Assembly: GCF_018599185.1 (NCBI RefSeq)
Contig: NZ_JAHFVL010000002.1
Coordinates: forward strand, 434,001-498,000
Length of the DNA stretch: 64,000 bases
Direction: 5' to 3'
Source of the DNA: Rhodanobacter sp. LX-99
GTDB taxonomy: Bacteria > Pseudomonadota > Gammaproteobacteria > Xanthomonadales > Rhodanobacteraceae
Shown: in pieces, positions 26,074 through 36,495 of the stretch
Numbering within the stretch: position 1 is the stretch's first letter
Layout of the letters: each line of letters opens with the position of its first letter
The notes under the pieces: generated by a model
Database searches by the model: none
The model's input: the letters and a program-made list of their open reading frames with translations, nothing else
What the model was told of the DNA's origin: nothing
Made by a program: the position numbers and the translations under genes

Positions 26074-26283
26074 TCAAGGGGATGGTGGAGTGGGGGTGCT
26101 GCTGGCGCGACCCTGGCGTACCTGTTGACGCGCCAGCCGTGCACGGAGTTCCCGCAGCACGCGGTGTCGGCGCACGCGCGGTGCGATGGTGTCGGCGATC
26201 AGCACGATGAAGAACAGCGCGTAGGCCGGCCAGACATAGGCGGCATAACCGCCCATCGCGAAAAAGTGCTGCAGGGCGCTCAT
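26074..26283 (-). CDS. ccmD: Cytochrome c maturation protein CcmD
   Basis: A small membrane protein (69 residues, one membrane segment at about 15-33, then an Arg-rich cytoplasmic tail) that helps release haem-loaded CcmE from CcmABC. The [16 protein letters not shown] signature is typical. It overlaps the end of ccmC by 4 nt. Confidence 0.9.
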   Translation of the reverse strand: MSALQHFFAMGGYAAYVWPAYALFFIVLIADTIAPRVRRHRVLRELRARLARQQVRQGRASSTPTPPSP

Positions 26284-27038
26284 CGGTCGGCCTCGTCTTC
26301 GGCGATCCTGCGCACCCAGTCCTTGCCGCCTTCCAGCGACAGCAGGTCGGTACGCACGCGGCGGAACAGGCTGGCGATGTAGTAGAACTTGGTGGCCAGC
26401 ATCATGGTCAGCAGCGGCCACAGCATGTCCCAGGACATCTTGGACCGGCCGAACACGTTGACCGTGCTGCCCTGGTGCAAGGTGTTCCACCAGTTCACCG
26501 AGAAGTGCACGATCGGCACGTTGATGATGCCGATGATCGCCAGGAAGGCCGCGGCGCGTGCGCCCTGGCGGCGATCCTCGAACGCGTGGTACAGCCCGAT
26601 CACGCCCAGGAACAGGAACAGCAGCACCAGTTCGGAGGTGAGCCGCGCGTCCCAGGTCCACCAGGTGCCCCACATCGGCTTGCCCCACAGCGAGCCGGTG
26701 ACCAGGGTGATGAAGGTGAACGCCGCGCCGATCGGCGCCGATTCCATCGCCACCACCTCGGCCAGCTTGATCCGCCACACCAGCGCGATGAACGAGGCCA
26801 CGCCCATCACCGCGTAGATGAACATGCTCATCCATGCGCTGGGCACGTGGATGAAGATGATCCGGTAGGCGTCGCCCTGCTGGTAGTCGGCCGGCGCCAG
26901 CACCAGGCCGCCGTACAGCGCGATCGCGCCGAGCAGCAGCGCCAGTCCCAGCGCCCACGGCTGCAGCGTGCCGGCGAAGCGGTAGAACGTCGGCGGCGAG
27001 CCGAGCTTGTGCAACCAGAGCGGGATCCAGTTAGCCAT
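26280..27038 (-). CDS. ccmC: Haem exporter protein CcmC
   Basis: This inner-membrane protein loads haem on CcmE. The 252 residues have six membrane segments and the WWD motif (WGTWWTWDARLTSE). It sits in the standard order between ccmB and ccmD. Confidence 0.97.
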   Translation of the reverse strand: MANWIPLWLHKLGSPPTFYRFAGTLQPWALGLALLLGAIALYGGLVLAPADYQQGDAYRIIFIHVPSAWMSMFIYAVMGVASFIALVWRIKLAEVVAMESAPIGAAFTFITLVTGSLWGKPMWGTWWTWDARLTSELVLLFLFLGVIGLYHAFEDRRQGARAAAFLAIIGIINVPIVHFSVNWWNTLHQGSTVNVFGRSKMSWDMLWPLLTMMLATKFYYIASLFRRVRTDLLSLEGGKDWVRRIAEDEADR

Positions 27039-27044
27039 GATCAG

Positions 27045-27731
27045 TCATGCGTCCAGGGCAATACGAAGGGCCGCCGCGCAGGCCAGTGGCGCCAATACCA
27101 CCGCCAGTACCAGCGCGGCCGCGAGCCAGGCGATCGGCGCGAGCCACGGCAAACCCTGTTGGGCGGCCGCGACGGCGCCGGCGGCGAAGATCACGGCTGG
27201 CACGCAAAGCGGCAGCAACATCAAGGCGAGCAGCATACCAGAGCGCCGGGTGCCGGCCGTCAGCGCCACCAGCACTGCGCCGAGCAGGCTGAGCAGCGGC
27301 GTGGCCAGCAGCAGCGCCAGCAGCAGCACCGGAATCAGCGCGCCGGGCAGGTGCAGCATGGCGGCCATCAACGGGGCGATCACGATCAACGGCAGCGCGG
27401 TGGTGATCCAGTGGGCAAGGATCTTCATGCCCAGCATCAGCGCCAGCGGCTGCGGCGCCAGCACCAACTGCTCCAGCGAACCGTCCTCGATGTCGCTGGA
27501 GAACATCGCATCCAGCGCCAGCAGCATCGCCAGCAACACGGTGACCAGCACCACGCCGCCGGCGATCCGCTGCAGCAAGGTGTCTTCCGGCCCCAGCGCG
27601 AACGGGAACAGCATGGTCACGATCAGCGCGTACAGCACCGGCATCGCGATGTCGCCGCGCCGGCGCCAGGCGAGGGTGAGGTCGCGCCGCAGCATCGCGG
27701 CACAGGCGGTGGCCAGGCCTGGACGGCTCAT
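27045..27731 (-). CDS. ccmB: Haem exporter permease CcmB
   Basis: The ABC permease of the CcmABCD complex: 228 residues, six membrane segments and the family feature DIEDGSLEQLVLAPQPL. It starts downstream of ccmA and ends 6 nt before ccmC. Confidence 0.96.
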   Translation of the reverse strand: MSRPGLATACAAMLRRDLTLAWRRRGDIAMPVLYALIVTMLFPFALGPEDTLLQRIAGGVVLVTVLLAMLLALDAMFSSDIEDGSLEQLVLAPQPLALMLGMKILAHWITTALPLIVIAPLMAAMLHLPGALIPVLLLALLLATPLLSLLGAVLVALTAGTRRSGMLLALMLLPLCVPAVIFAAGAVAAAQQGLPWLAPIAWLAAALVLAVVLAPLACAAALRIALDA

Positions 27732-27782
27732 GGCTTTGCTCCCGCCGGCAGGGAGGGGAGCCCGTGCATGAGGTGCCGTGCC

Positions 27783-28418
27783 TCAATCATGCATGCGGAT
27801 CCGTCGCGGCTCGCCGCCATGGAAACTCACCGTGCCGTGGCTGGTGACCATCGCCGCGCCACCGGCATCGGTGTGGCTTTCCAGCAAGTCGTTCACCAGC
27901 GCGATACCGATGCGGTCGAGGTTCGCGTACGGCTCGTCGAGCAGCCACAAGGTGGCCGGCAACAGCAGCAGGCGGGCCAGTGCGGCGCGCTTTTTCTGGC
28001 CGGCGGACAGCCGGCGCACCGGCTCGTCCTCGTAGCCGCGCAGGCCGATCCGGGCCAGCACCGTGGCCACGCTGGCTCCCTCGCGGGCACCGTGCAGGCC
28101 GGCGGCGATGCGCAGGTTCTCGCGTGGGCTGAGGTCGGCCTTGAGGCCGAGCTGATGGCCCAGGAACAGGATTTCGCCGGCGCAGCGGTCGCGCTGCAGC
28201 GGTTCGCCGCGCCAGCACAGTTCGCCGGCGCCGATGTGCAGCAACCCGGCCAGCATGCGCAGCAAGGTGGTCTTGCCGCTGCCGTTGTCGCCTTCGACCA
28301 GGGCCAGCTCGCCCGCGCGCAGCTGGAAATCCAGCGGCGCGAACACCGGTTCGTCCTGGCGATGGAAACTCAAGGCGCGTGCTTCGAGCAGGGGCGCAGC
28401 GGTGCTGGCGGCAGTCAT
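27783..28418 (-). CDS. ccmA: Haem exporter ATP-binding protein CcmA
   Basis: The ATPase of CcmABCD, which uses ATP to release holo-CcmE. The 211 residues contain Walker A GDNGSGKTTLL, signature LSAGQKKR and Walker B LWLLDEPYANLD. ATG at 28418 begins MTAAST; longer in-frame starts upstream are unsupported. It is the first ccm gene. Confidence 0.95.
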   Translation of the reverse strand: MTAASTAAPLLEARALSFHRQDEPVFAPLDFQLRAGELALVEGDNGSGKTTLLRMLAGLLHIGAGELCWRGEPLQRDRCAGEILFLGHQLGLKADLSPRENLRIAAGLHGAREGASVATVLARIGLRGYEDEPVRRLSAGQKKRAALARLLLLPATLWLLDEPYANLDRIGIALVNDLLESHTDAGGAAMVTSHGTVSFHGGEPRRIRMHD

Positions 28419-28479
28419 TCCCGTGATTGTCCGCAATGCCGGTGGCGCTTGTCCATGCGGCGCGCTGCCGCTGAGCGGC

Positions 28480-28887
28480 TCAGTCCAGCACCCGCAGAAG
28501 AGCGGCGCTGCCGGCTTCACCGTGCACGTAGGCCAGCTGCCCGTGGGTCCTGGCCAGTTTGTCCAGCGCATGGACGCTTGTCCCCACGACGAACAGGCTG
28601 GGCTCGCTCCAGCCGGAAGTGCCCACCCCGAGGGCCGGATGGACGGCGACACCGGGCTGGTTCTGCAGCGCGGCCAGCAGTTCGCGCTGTGCGGCCAGGT
28701 TCTCTGCCGGCGGGCGTCGGCGCGCCTGCGGATTCCATGCCGTGATGAAAGCCCATGGGCGCGAACCGACCGCGTCGGCGAGCTGGGCCGGCAGGGGCAG
28801 ATCCACGCGTATCGTCGCCCAGGTCACGGTGTCCAGGCAGACATGGTAGGCGGTGGCGCGAAATGCCTCGAGCAGGGCTTCATCCAT
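28480..28887 (-). CDS. DUF3293 domain protein
   Basis: The 135-residue soluble protein contains the AFITAWNPQ signature of the DUF3293 family, whose function is unknown. The ATG overlaps the kmo stop by 8 nt (ATGGATGA), so the two are co-translated. It lies between kmo and the ccm operon. Confidence 0.75.
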   Translation of the reverse strand: MDEALLEAFRATAYHVCLDTVTWATIRVDLPLPAQLADAVGSRPWAFITAWNPQARRRPPAENLAAQRELLAALQNQPGVAVHPALGVGTSGWSEPSLFVVGTSVHALDKLARTHGQLAYVHGEAGSAALLRVLD

Positions 28888-30283
28888 GGCGCAGCCTCGG
28901 CAGCGGCTCCAGCGTCGACTGGAACAGCCGCGCGGCGGCCTCGATGTCGATATCCGCCACGTTCGGCGTGTCGCGCAGCAGCTGTTCCAGCAATTGGTCC
29001 TGCACACGACCGCGTTCGAGCGCGTAGGCGTAGGGCACGTGGGTGAACGTCACCAGCCGATAGCGCGCCATGTAATGGCCGGGGATGCGTTCAGCCAGCA
29101 AGGCACCCAGTTCGCGTTTGGCCAGGTAGTGCGGGTCGGCGACCGAGTCGCGCATCTCCACGTAGTTCTCCAGCGCCATCGCGGCGATCGCGTCGGCGTT
29201 CGGCTGGCGCACGCGCTGGAATTCGGCGAACACTTCGGCGCTGTCGTCCGGTGCCTCGGCCAGCAGGTTCGCCAGCACCACGGTGTCCTCGAAGCCGCAG
29301 TTCATGCCCTGGCCGTGGAACGGCACGATCGCGTGCGCCGCGTCGCCGAGCAGCAGCGCGCGGCCGTCCAGGTGCCAGCGGTCGAGGTACAGCGTGGACA
29401 GCGTGCCGACAGGATGGCTGTCGAAATCCTCGTCGAAGCGCGGGATCAGCGGTAGCAGGCCCGCGAATTGTTCGCGGAAGAATGCGGCCGCGGCCGTGGC
29501 GTCGGGCAGGCTGGCGAAGCTCGGCGCGGCGCCCTGTGCCGGCAGGAACAGGGTCACCGTGAAGCTGCCTTCGGTATTCGGCAGCGCGATGCACATGTAG
29601 CCGCCGCGCGGCCAGATGTGCAGCGCGTGCGGCTCCAGCGCGAACTGGTCGTGGCCGCCGCTGAGCTGCAGCACCGCGGCCGGCAGCTGGCTGGCCGGCG
29701 GGATCTCCAGTTCCTTGTAGCCGTGGCCGAGCGATTCGATCCGCTCGCCCAGCGGCGCATGCGCGTTCATTGCCGCGCGCACCGCGGAGCCGGCGCCATC
29801 GGCGCCGACCAGCATGCCGACGCCCCGTTCGCGTTCTACGCCCGCCTCGTCGGCGAGCCGGATGCGTTGTCGCCCGAAGTCGGCGCCGACCAGCGACTGG
29901 CCGAAATGAAAGCGCACGCCGACCGCCTCGGCCGCGTCCAGCAGCAGCATGTTCAGCGCGCCGCGCGAGACCGACCAGATCACTTCGCTGTCGTCCACGC
30001 CGTAGCGCTGCAGGCCGCTGTTGCCGTCGCGGTCGTGCACCATGCGTCCGCGCATCATCACCGCGCGCTGCAGCACGTCGTCGGCCAGGCCGGCCGTGCG
30101 CAGCGCCTGCAGCCCGCGCTCGGCCAGCGCCAGGTTGATCGAGCGGCCACCGATGAAGCCCGCGCGGCGCGGGTCGGGCCGTTTCTCGAACACCTCGACC
30201 GCAAAGCCGCGCCGCGCCAGCTGCTGCGCCAGCAATGCGCCGACCAGGCCGCCGCCGATGAGGGTGATGGGTTGCTGCGCCAT
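28880..30283 (-). CDS. kmo: Kynurenine 3-monooxygenase
   Basis: An FAD enzyme converting kynurenine to 3-hydroxykynurenine with NADPH and oxygen, in tryptophan degradation. The 467-residue protein has the FAD GxGxxG region (LIGGGLVGALLAQQLARRG), the GRSINLALAERG stretch typical of KMO, the second FAD motif GDAAHAIVPFHGQGMNCGFED and a hydrophobic C-terminal part. Start chosen at 30283 (MAQQPITLIGGG). No other kynurenine-pathway genes lie in the window. Confidence 0.93.
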   Translation of the reverse strand: MAQQPITLIGGGLVGALLAQQLARRGFAVEVFEKRPDPRRAGFIGGRSINLALAERGLQALRTAGLADDVLQRAVMMRGRMVHDRDGNSGLQRYGVDDSEVIWSVSRGALNMLLLDAAEAVGVRFHFGQSLVGADFGRQRIRLADEAGVERERGVGMLVGADGAGSAVRAAMNAHAPLGERIESLGHGYKELEIPPASQLPAAVLQLSGGHDQFALEPHALHIWPRGGYMCIALPNTEGSFTVTLFLPAQGAAPSFASLPDATAAAAFFREQFAGLLPLIPRFDEDFDSHPVGTLSTLYLDRWHLDGRALLLGDAAHAIVPFHGQGMNCGFEDTVVLANLLAEAPDDSAEVFAEFQRVRQPNADAIAAMALENYVEMRDSVADPHYLAKRELGALLAERIPGHYMARYRLVTFTHVPYAYALERGRVQDQLLEQLLRDTPNVADIDIEAAARLFQSTLEPLPRLRHG

Positions 30284-30426
30284 GCCACGATCCACGAGGA
30301 GAATCCGCCCACTGTTCCGCAAGCGGCGCGCGACTGCAATCCCGGGCGGATCTTTTCGTGCCGCGGAAGGGATGCGTGCGGCGCCGGCGAGTTGGGTGAG
30401 GGCGAGCGGGATTTTCCGAAGGCAAC

Positions 30427-30458
30427 GAAAAGGGCCAGCCCAGGCGGGCCGGCCCTTC
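30427..30458 (-). terminator. Terminator of the M4 peptidase gene
   Basis: An 11-bp stem with one mismatch (AAGGGCCAGCC against GGCCGGCCCTT, 30430-30458) is followed on the minus strand by TTTTCGTT, just past the stop of the peptidase gene. Confidence 0.75.
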
Positions 30459-30482
30459 CTTAGTCGCGTACTTGCCGGACGC

Positions 30483-32033
<1,551 letters not shown>

Positions 32034-32260
32034 CAGTGTTTCCCCTCCCTAAATGACTGGATAGACGCCCCAGCGGGTTTTCCCGGTGGTGATACGTCTT
32101 GCGTTCCGGCCGCGAACGTCCCCCCCAGGACGGGTACGCAACCGGATCGCAGGAAACTACGACCTCGCCCCGGCCCGGTCAATGACCATATTTCTTAGAA
32201 TCGGCGCTGCCCGGAGGGCTCCGGGGCCAAGCCTGTTTCGCGATTTTCGGCGAGGCTGGC

Positions 32261-33022
32261 TCAGAAGCTCATGAAATAGCCGCCGTTGACCGGCAGGTTG
32301 GCGCCGGTGATGTAGCCCGCGTCGTCGGCGGCGAGGAAAGCGACGGCGCGGGCGATGTCGGCGGGCGAACCGAGCCGGCCTACCGGGATGCCGGCGATGA
32401 TCTGGGCGCGGATGTCGGCAGGTACGGCGGCGACCATCGGGGTGTCGCAGTAGCCGGGCGAAATGGTGTTGACGGTGACGCCCTTGCGCGCGGTCTCGCG
32501 CGCCAATGCCATGCTGAAGCCGTGCACGCCGGCCTTGGCGGCGGAGTAGTTTGTCTGGCCGAACTGACCGGTCTGGCCGTTGACCGAGCTGATGTTGACG
32601 ATGCGGCCGAAACCGCGTGCGGTCATCCCTTCGATCGCGTTGCGGCACATGTTGAACACGCCGTCCAGGTTCACCCGCATCAGTTCGCGCCATTGCTGCG
32701 GCGTCATCTTGCGCAAGCTGGCATCGCGGGTGATGCCGGCGGCGTTGACCAGGATGTCGACACTGCCGTGCTGCCGTTCGATGCGCGCGGTCAGCTGCTG
32801 GCAGTCGTCGAAGTCGCTGACGTCGGCCGGCTCGAACGCGATGGCGTCGCCGAAGTCGGCGGTTTCAGCGCGGAATGCGGTCACGCGCTCCTCCCGCGAA
32901 GCGAGGTCCAGCGCGATCACCCGGCGGCCGGCCCGGGCCAGCTGGCGGCAGATTTCCGTGCCGATGCCGCCGATGCCTCCGGTGACCAGTGCGACGCGCT
33001 TGGGTAGAGCGGAATGGCTCAT
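32261..33022 (-). CDS. phaB: Acetoacetyl-CoA reductase (short-chain dehydrogenase)
   Basis: An NADPH-dependent reductase forming 3-hydroxybutyryl-CoA for polyhydroxyalkanoate synthesis. The 253-residue SDR has GGIGGIG, the NAAG motif, catalytic Ser (NISSVNGQTGQFGQ) and YSAAKAG. The GQFGQTNYSAAKAG stretch and the closing PVNGGYFM are typical of PhaB rather than FabG. The phaR gene lies just upstream on the same strand. Confidence 0.88.
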   Translation of the reverse strand: MSHSALPKRVALVTGGIGGIGTEICRQLARAGRRVIALDLASREERVTAFRAETADFGDAIAFEPADVSDFDDCQQLTARIERQHGSVDILVNAAGITRDASLRKMTPQQWRELMRVNLDGVFNMCRNAIEGMTARGFGRIVNISSVNGQTGQFGQTNYSAAKAGVHGFSMALARETARKGVTVNTISPGYCDTPMVAAVPADIRAQIIAGIPVGRLGSPADIARAVAFLAADDAGYITGANLPVNGGYFMSF

Positions 33023-33089
33023 GGCTGTGTATCCAATGGCTTGATCATGCCGCAAGGCAGCACGTGTTGTGCTGCAGCGATCGGATCGG

Positions 33090-33122
33090 AAAACAAACGA
33101 ACGGCGCGTCGGTGCGCGCCGT
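33090..33122 (-). terminator. Terminator after phaR
   Basis: Stem ACGGCGCG / CGCGCCGT with a 6-nt loop (33101-33122) is followed on the minus strand by TCGTTTGTTTT. Confidence 0.75.
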
Positions 33123-33136
33123 CGGCCGGGCTGGAA

Positions 33137-33634
33137 TCAGCCGGATTTCTTGCCGCTGCGGCTGCCGGCGCCCGGGGTCGGGATCACCTGCGCGGCGGTG
33201 TCGATCAGCCCGCGCTGCAACGCCTGGAACGCGGCGAGATTGCGTTCGGTCAGGTCGTTCAGCGTGTTCCAGGGGGTTTGCCCCATCAGGCTGTTGAGCT
33301 GGCTGCGGAACTGCGTCTGCTGGTCCAGGAACACCTGCAGGCTGCGCTCCAGGTAAGGCCCCATGAAGCCCTGCAGCGAATCGCCGTAGAAGCGGATGAT
33401 CTGGCTGAGCAGCTGCGGCGACAGCATCGGCTGCCCCTTGTCCTCGTGCTCGGAGATGATCTGCAGCAGCACCGAACGGGTCAGGTCTTCGCCGGTCTTG
33501 GCGTCGCGGACTTCGAAGTCCTCGTTGTCCAGGACCAGTTGGCGGACTTCCTCCAGCGTGATGTAGCTGGAGATTTCCGTGTCGTAGAGACGCCGGTTCG
33601 GGTACTTCTTGATGGTGCGTTTTGTTTGTGCCAT
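33137..33634 (-). CDS. phaR: Polyhydroxyalkanoate synthesis repressor PhaR
   Basis: A 165-residue DNA- and PHA-binding regulator that represses phasin genes until PHA granules form. The N-terminal PHB/PHA accumulation DNA-binding domain (RTIKKYPNRRLYDTEISSYI) is unmistakable and is followed by a helical regulatory region. A terminator separates it from phaB. Confidence 0.95.
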   Translation of the reverse strand: MAQTKRTIKKYPNRRLYDTEISSYITLEEVRQLVLDNEDFEVRDAKTGEDLTRSVLLQIISEHEDKGQPMLSPQLLSQIIRFYGDSLQGFMGPYLERSLQVFLDQQTQFRSQLNSLMGQTPWNTLNDLTERNLAAFQALQRGLIDTAAQVIPTPGAGSRSGKKSG

Positions 33635-33715
33635 GCGGCGAACGCTAGCAGAAGATATTGCGCCGCACCAGTCGTGGCCCGGGTGTTCATGCTGCAGCCG
33701 GCGGCTGCAGCAATT

Positions 33716-35278
33716 TCAGTGGCCGACCGCGCCGCCGGCGCTGCCGAACGGCGGCCTGGCGAACCAGAGCACCGGAATCAGCAGCACGAACAGGATCGCG
33801 CAGGCCCAGAACACGTCGTTCACCGCCAGGGTCAGCGCCTCGCGCGTCAGCAGCTGGTCGATCAGGCCCAGGCTTTGCGTGTGCGACAGCCCGCCATGTG
33901 ACAGCTGGCCGATGAACCCGGTGGCCGCCGGATGGCCGGGGCTGACGTATTCGGTCAGCGTGGCGTGGTGGGACTCGCCGCGATGCTGCCACAGCGTCAC
34001 CATGATCGCGGTGGACACGCTCGAGCCGATCGTGCGGCAGAAGTTGGACAGGCCCGAGGCGCTGGCGATCTGCTCCACCGGCAGGCCGGACAGGTAGACC
34101 TGGTTCAGCGGGATGAAGAAGCACGGGATCGCCAGGCCCATCACGAAACGCGGCACCACCAGGGTGGAGAACGAGGCGGAGCTGTCGAAGGTGGAGAACC
34201 AGTACGCGGTGCCGGCGAACACCAGGAACGCGAACGTCACCACCGCGCGCAGGTCCAGCCGGTGCATGTTCTTGCCCAGGATCGGCGCGATCAGGAACGC
34301 CAGCACGCCGACCGGCGCGGTGGCCAGGCCGGCCCAGGTGGCGGTGTAGCCCAGGGTGATCTGCAGCCACAGCGGGAACACCACGTTGATGCCGAAGAAC
34401 GCGAACATGCCCAGCGACAGGCTGACCACGCCGACGGTGAAATTGCGTTGCCTGAACAGCGACAGGTCGACCACCGGATGCTTCGCGTGCAGTTCCCACA
34501 CGATCAGGAAGGTGAGGCAGACCAGCGCGACGAGGCCGAGGGTGAGGATCATCGGGGAGGCGAACCAGTCGTGGTCGTTGCCGTTGTCCAGCATGAACTG
34601 CAGGCAGCCCACGCCGAGTACCAGCAGGGCCAGGCCGACCATGTCGATCGGCGCCTTGTAGGTCTTCGTCTCGCGCTTGCGCAACAAGCCCCAGGTGACC
34701 ACCGCTGCGGCCAGGCCCACCGGCAGGTTGATGTAGAAGATCCACGGCCACGAGAAATTGTCGGTCAACCAGCCGCCCAGGATCGGCCCGAAGATCGGCG
34801 CCACCACCACGGTCATCGCCCACAGCGCCAGCGCGATGCCTTGTTTTTCCTTCGGGTAGTTCGACAGCAGCAGGGTCAGCGACAGCGCCACCATCGGGCC
34901 GGAACCGGCGCCCTGCAGCAGGCGGCCGATCACCAGCATCGGCATGCTGGTGGCCAGGCCGCACAGCATCGAGAAGATCACGAACAGCAGCACCGAGCCG
35001 ACGAAGGTCTTCACCTCGCCGAAGCGGCGCGCCAGCCAGCCGGTCAGCGGCTGCATGATCGCGCTGGCCAGCGCGTAGGAACTGATCGTCCAGGTGCCTT
35101 CGCTGGGGCTCACGCCGAGGCTGCCGGCGATGTGCGGCACCGCGACGTTGACGATCGTCATGTCCAGCACCTCCATGAAGGTGCTGAACGCGACGGCGAT
35201 GGTGAGCAGCGCCAGCGGCGCGCCGTGCAGCGGCTTCAGCGGGGCGTCGGGTGCGGCGTCGTTCGGCGTGGTGGCCAT
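33716..35278 (-). CDS. emrB: DHA2-family drug efflux transporter, EmrB-like
   Basis: A 14-segment major facilitator that pumps drugs by proton antiport through a tripartite channel. The 520-residue protein has LDMTIVNVAVPHIAG (motif D1), GWLARRFGE (motif A) and GRLLQGAGSG. It starts 8 nt after the emrA stop. With the adaptor, outer-membrane factor and MarR regulator it forms one operon. Confidence 0.93.
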   Translation of the reverse strand: MATTPNDAAPDAPLKPLHGAPLALLTIAVAFSTFMEVLDMTIVNVAVPHIAGSLGVSPSEGTWTISSYALASAIMQPLTGWLARRFGEVKTFVGSVLLFVIFSMLCGLATSMPMLVIGRLLQGAGSGPMVALSLTLLLSNYPKEKQGIALALWAMTVVVAPIFGPILGGWLTDNFSWPWIFYINLPVGLAAAVVTWGLLRKRETKTYKAPIDMVGLALLVLGVGCLQFMLDNGNDHDWFASPMILTLGLVALVCLTFLIVWELHAKHPVVDLSLFRQRNFTVGVVSLSLGMFAFFGINVVFPLWLQITLGYTATWAGLATAPVGVLAFLIAPILGKNMHRLDLRAVVTFAFLVFAGTAYWFSTFDSSASFSTLVVPRFVMGLAIPCFFIPLNQVYLSGLPVEQIASASGLSNFCRTIGSSVSTAIMVTLWQHRGESHHATLTEYVSPGHPAATGFIGQLSHGGLSHTQSLGLIDQLLTREALTLAVNDVFWACAILFVLLIPVLWFARPPFGSAGGAVGH

Positions 35279-35286
35279 GGGGCGGC

Positions 35287-36495
35287 TCAGTTCGCGGCGG
35301 TGGCGTGGGGCAGGTTGGCGCGGATGATCTGTTCCGCTTCCGCATCGGCCTTGCTGGCCATCTGGTCGTAGACGTCGGTCTGCGCGACCGGCTGCTGTGT
35401 TGGCGTGTTGGCCAGCACGCTGCCCCGGTCATTGCGGATGTCGACGGTGACGTCGGTGGACAGGCCGATGCGCAGTGGATGCTTGTCCAGTTCCTTGTTG
35501 TCCAGTGCGATGCGCACCGGCACGCGCTGCACCACCTTGATCCAGTTGCCGGTGGCGTTCTGCGCCGGCAGCAGCGAGAACACGCTGCCGGTGCCGGCGC
35601 CGAGGCCGATCACCTTGCCGTGGTACTCCGCGTCGGCGCCGTACAGGTCGGACACCACCTTCGCCGGCTGGCCGATGCGGATGTGGCGCAGCTGGCTTTC
35701 CTTGAAGTTCGCGTCGATCCACAGGTCGTGCAGCGGTACCACGGTCATCAGTTGCTGGCCCGGCTGCACGCTGTTGCCCAGCTGCACGCTGCGCTCGGCC
35801 ACGTAGCCGGACACCGGCGCGTAGATCGCGTTGCGCTGCGCGGCGACCCAGGCGGCGCGGAAGTTCGCGCGGGCCTGCATCACCACCGGGTTCTGCGCCA
35901 CGTCGGTGCCTTCGATGGCGGCATGCGCGGCGGCGGCCTGCGCCTCGGCGGCGTTCACCGCGGCACGCGCCCGCTCCACGCCGTCGCGCAGGTGCTGCAC
36001 GATTTCCGGCGATTCAGCCTGGGCGGCGATCAGCGGCAGGCGCCGCTGCAGATCCGCCTCGGCCTTCTTCAGGTCTAGCCTCGCGGCGACCACCTGCGCG
36101 TCGGCGCTGGTCGCCGAACTGGTCTGCTGGCGCACGCCGCGCACGGCCTGGGCCAGCGCGCTGCGTGCCTGCGCCAGGCGCGTGTCGGCGTCGGTACCGT
36201 CCAGCTTCACCAGTACCTGGCCGGCCTCGACGTGCTGGGTGTCGTCGGCGAGGATCGCCACCACCGTGCCCGGCACCTGCGCCGAGATCGCCACCTGGTT
36301 GCCGCCGACGTAGGCGTTGTCGGTCTTCACCCGGGTCGACAGCACGAAGAACCACAGCAGGAACCACAGCAGCGCGGCGAGGATGAACACGCCGGCCACG
36401 ACCAGCAGCGCGCGCCGGCGCTTGCCCGGATCCTTGGCGGCCATGCCGCTGTCGTTGGTGTCGACGGAGGATTTGGCGGATTCAGTGGCGCTCAT
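35287..36495 (-). CDS. emrA: Membrane-fusion (HlyD/EmrA) subunit of drug efflux
   Basis: The periplasmic adaptor linking EmrB to the outer-membrane channel. The 402 residues have one N-terminal membrane segment (about 28-50). A lipoyl-like half (VKTDNAYVGGNQVAISAQVPGTV), a long coiled-coil hairpin (about 105-215) and the beta-barrel part follow. It overlaps the outer-membrane factor gene by 14 nt. Confidence 0.93.
   Translation of the reverse strand: MSATESAKSSVDTNDSGMAAKDPGKRRRALLVVAGVFILAALLWFLLWFFVLSTRVKTDNAYVGGNQVAISAQVPGTVVAILADDTQHVEAGQVLVKLDGTDADTRLAQARSALAQAVRGVRQQTSSATSADAQVVAARLDLKKAEADLQRRLPLIAAQAESPEIVQHLRDGVERARAAVNAAEAQAAAAHAAIEGTDVAQNPVVMQARANFRAAWVAAQRNAIYAPVSGYVAERSVQLGNSVQPGQQLMTVVPLHDLWIDANFKESQLRHIRIGQPAKVVSDLYGADAEYHGKVIGLGAGTGSVFSLLPAQNATGNWIKVVQRVPVRIALDNKELDKHPLRIGLSTDVTVDIRNDRGSVLANTPTQQPVAQTDVYDQMASKADAEAEQIIRANLPHATAAN

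Noticed and set aside
26475..28745. A 756-codon plus-strand frame opposite ccmA-C
   Set aside because: Shadow of three recognised ccm genes.
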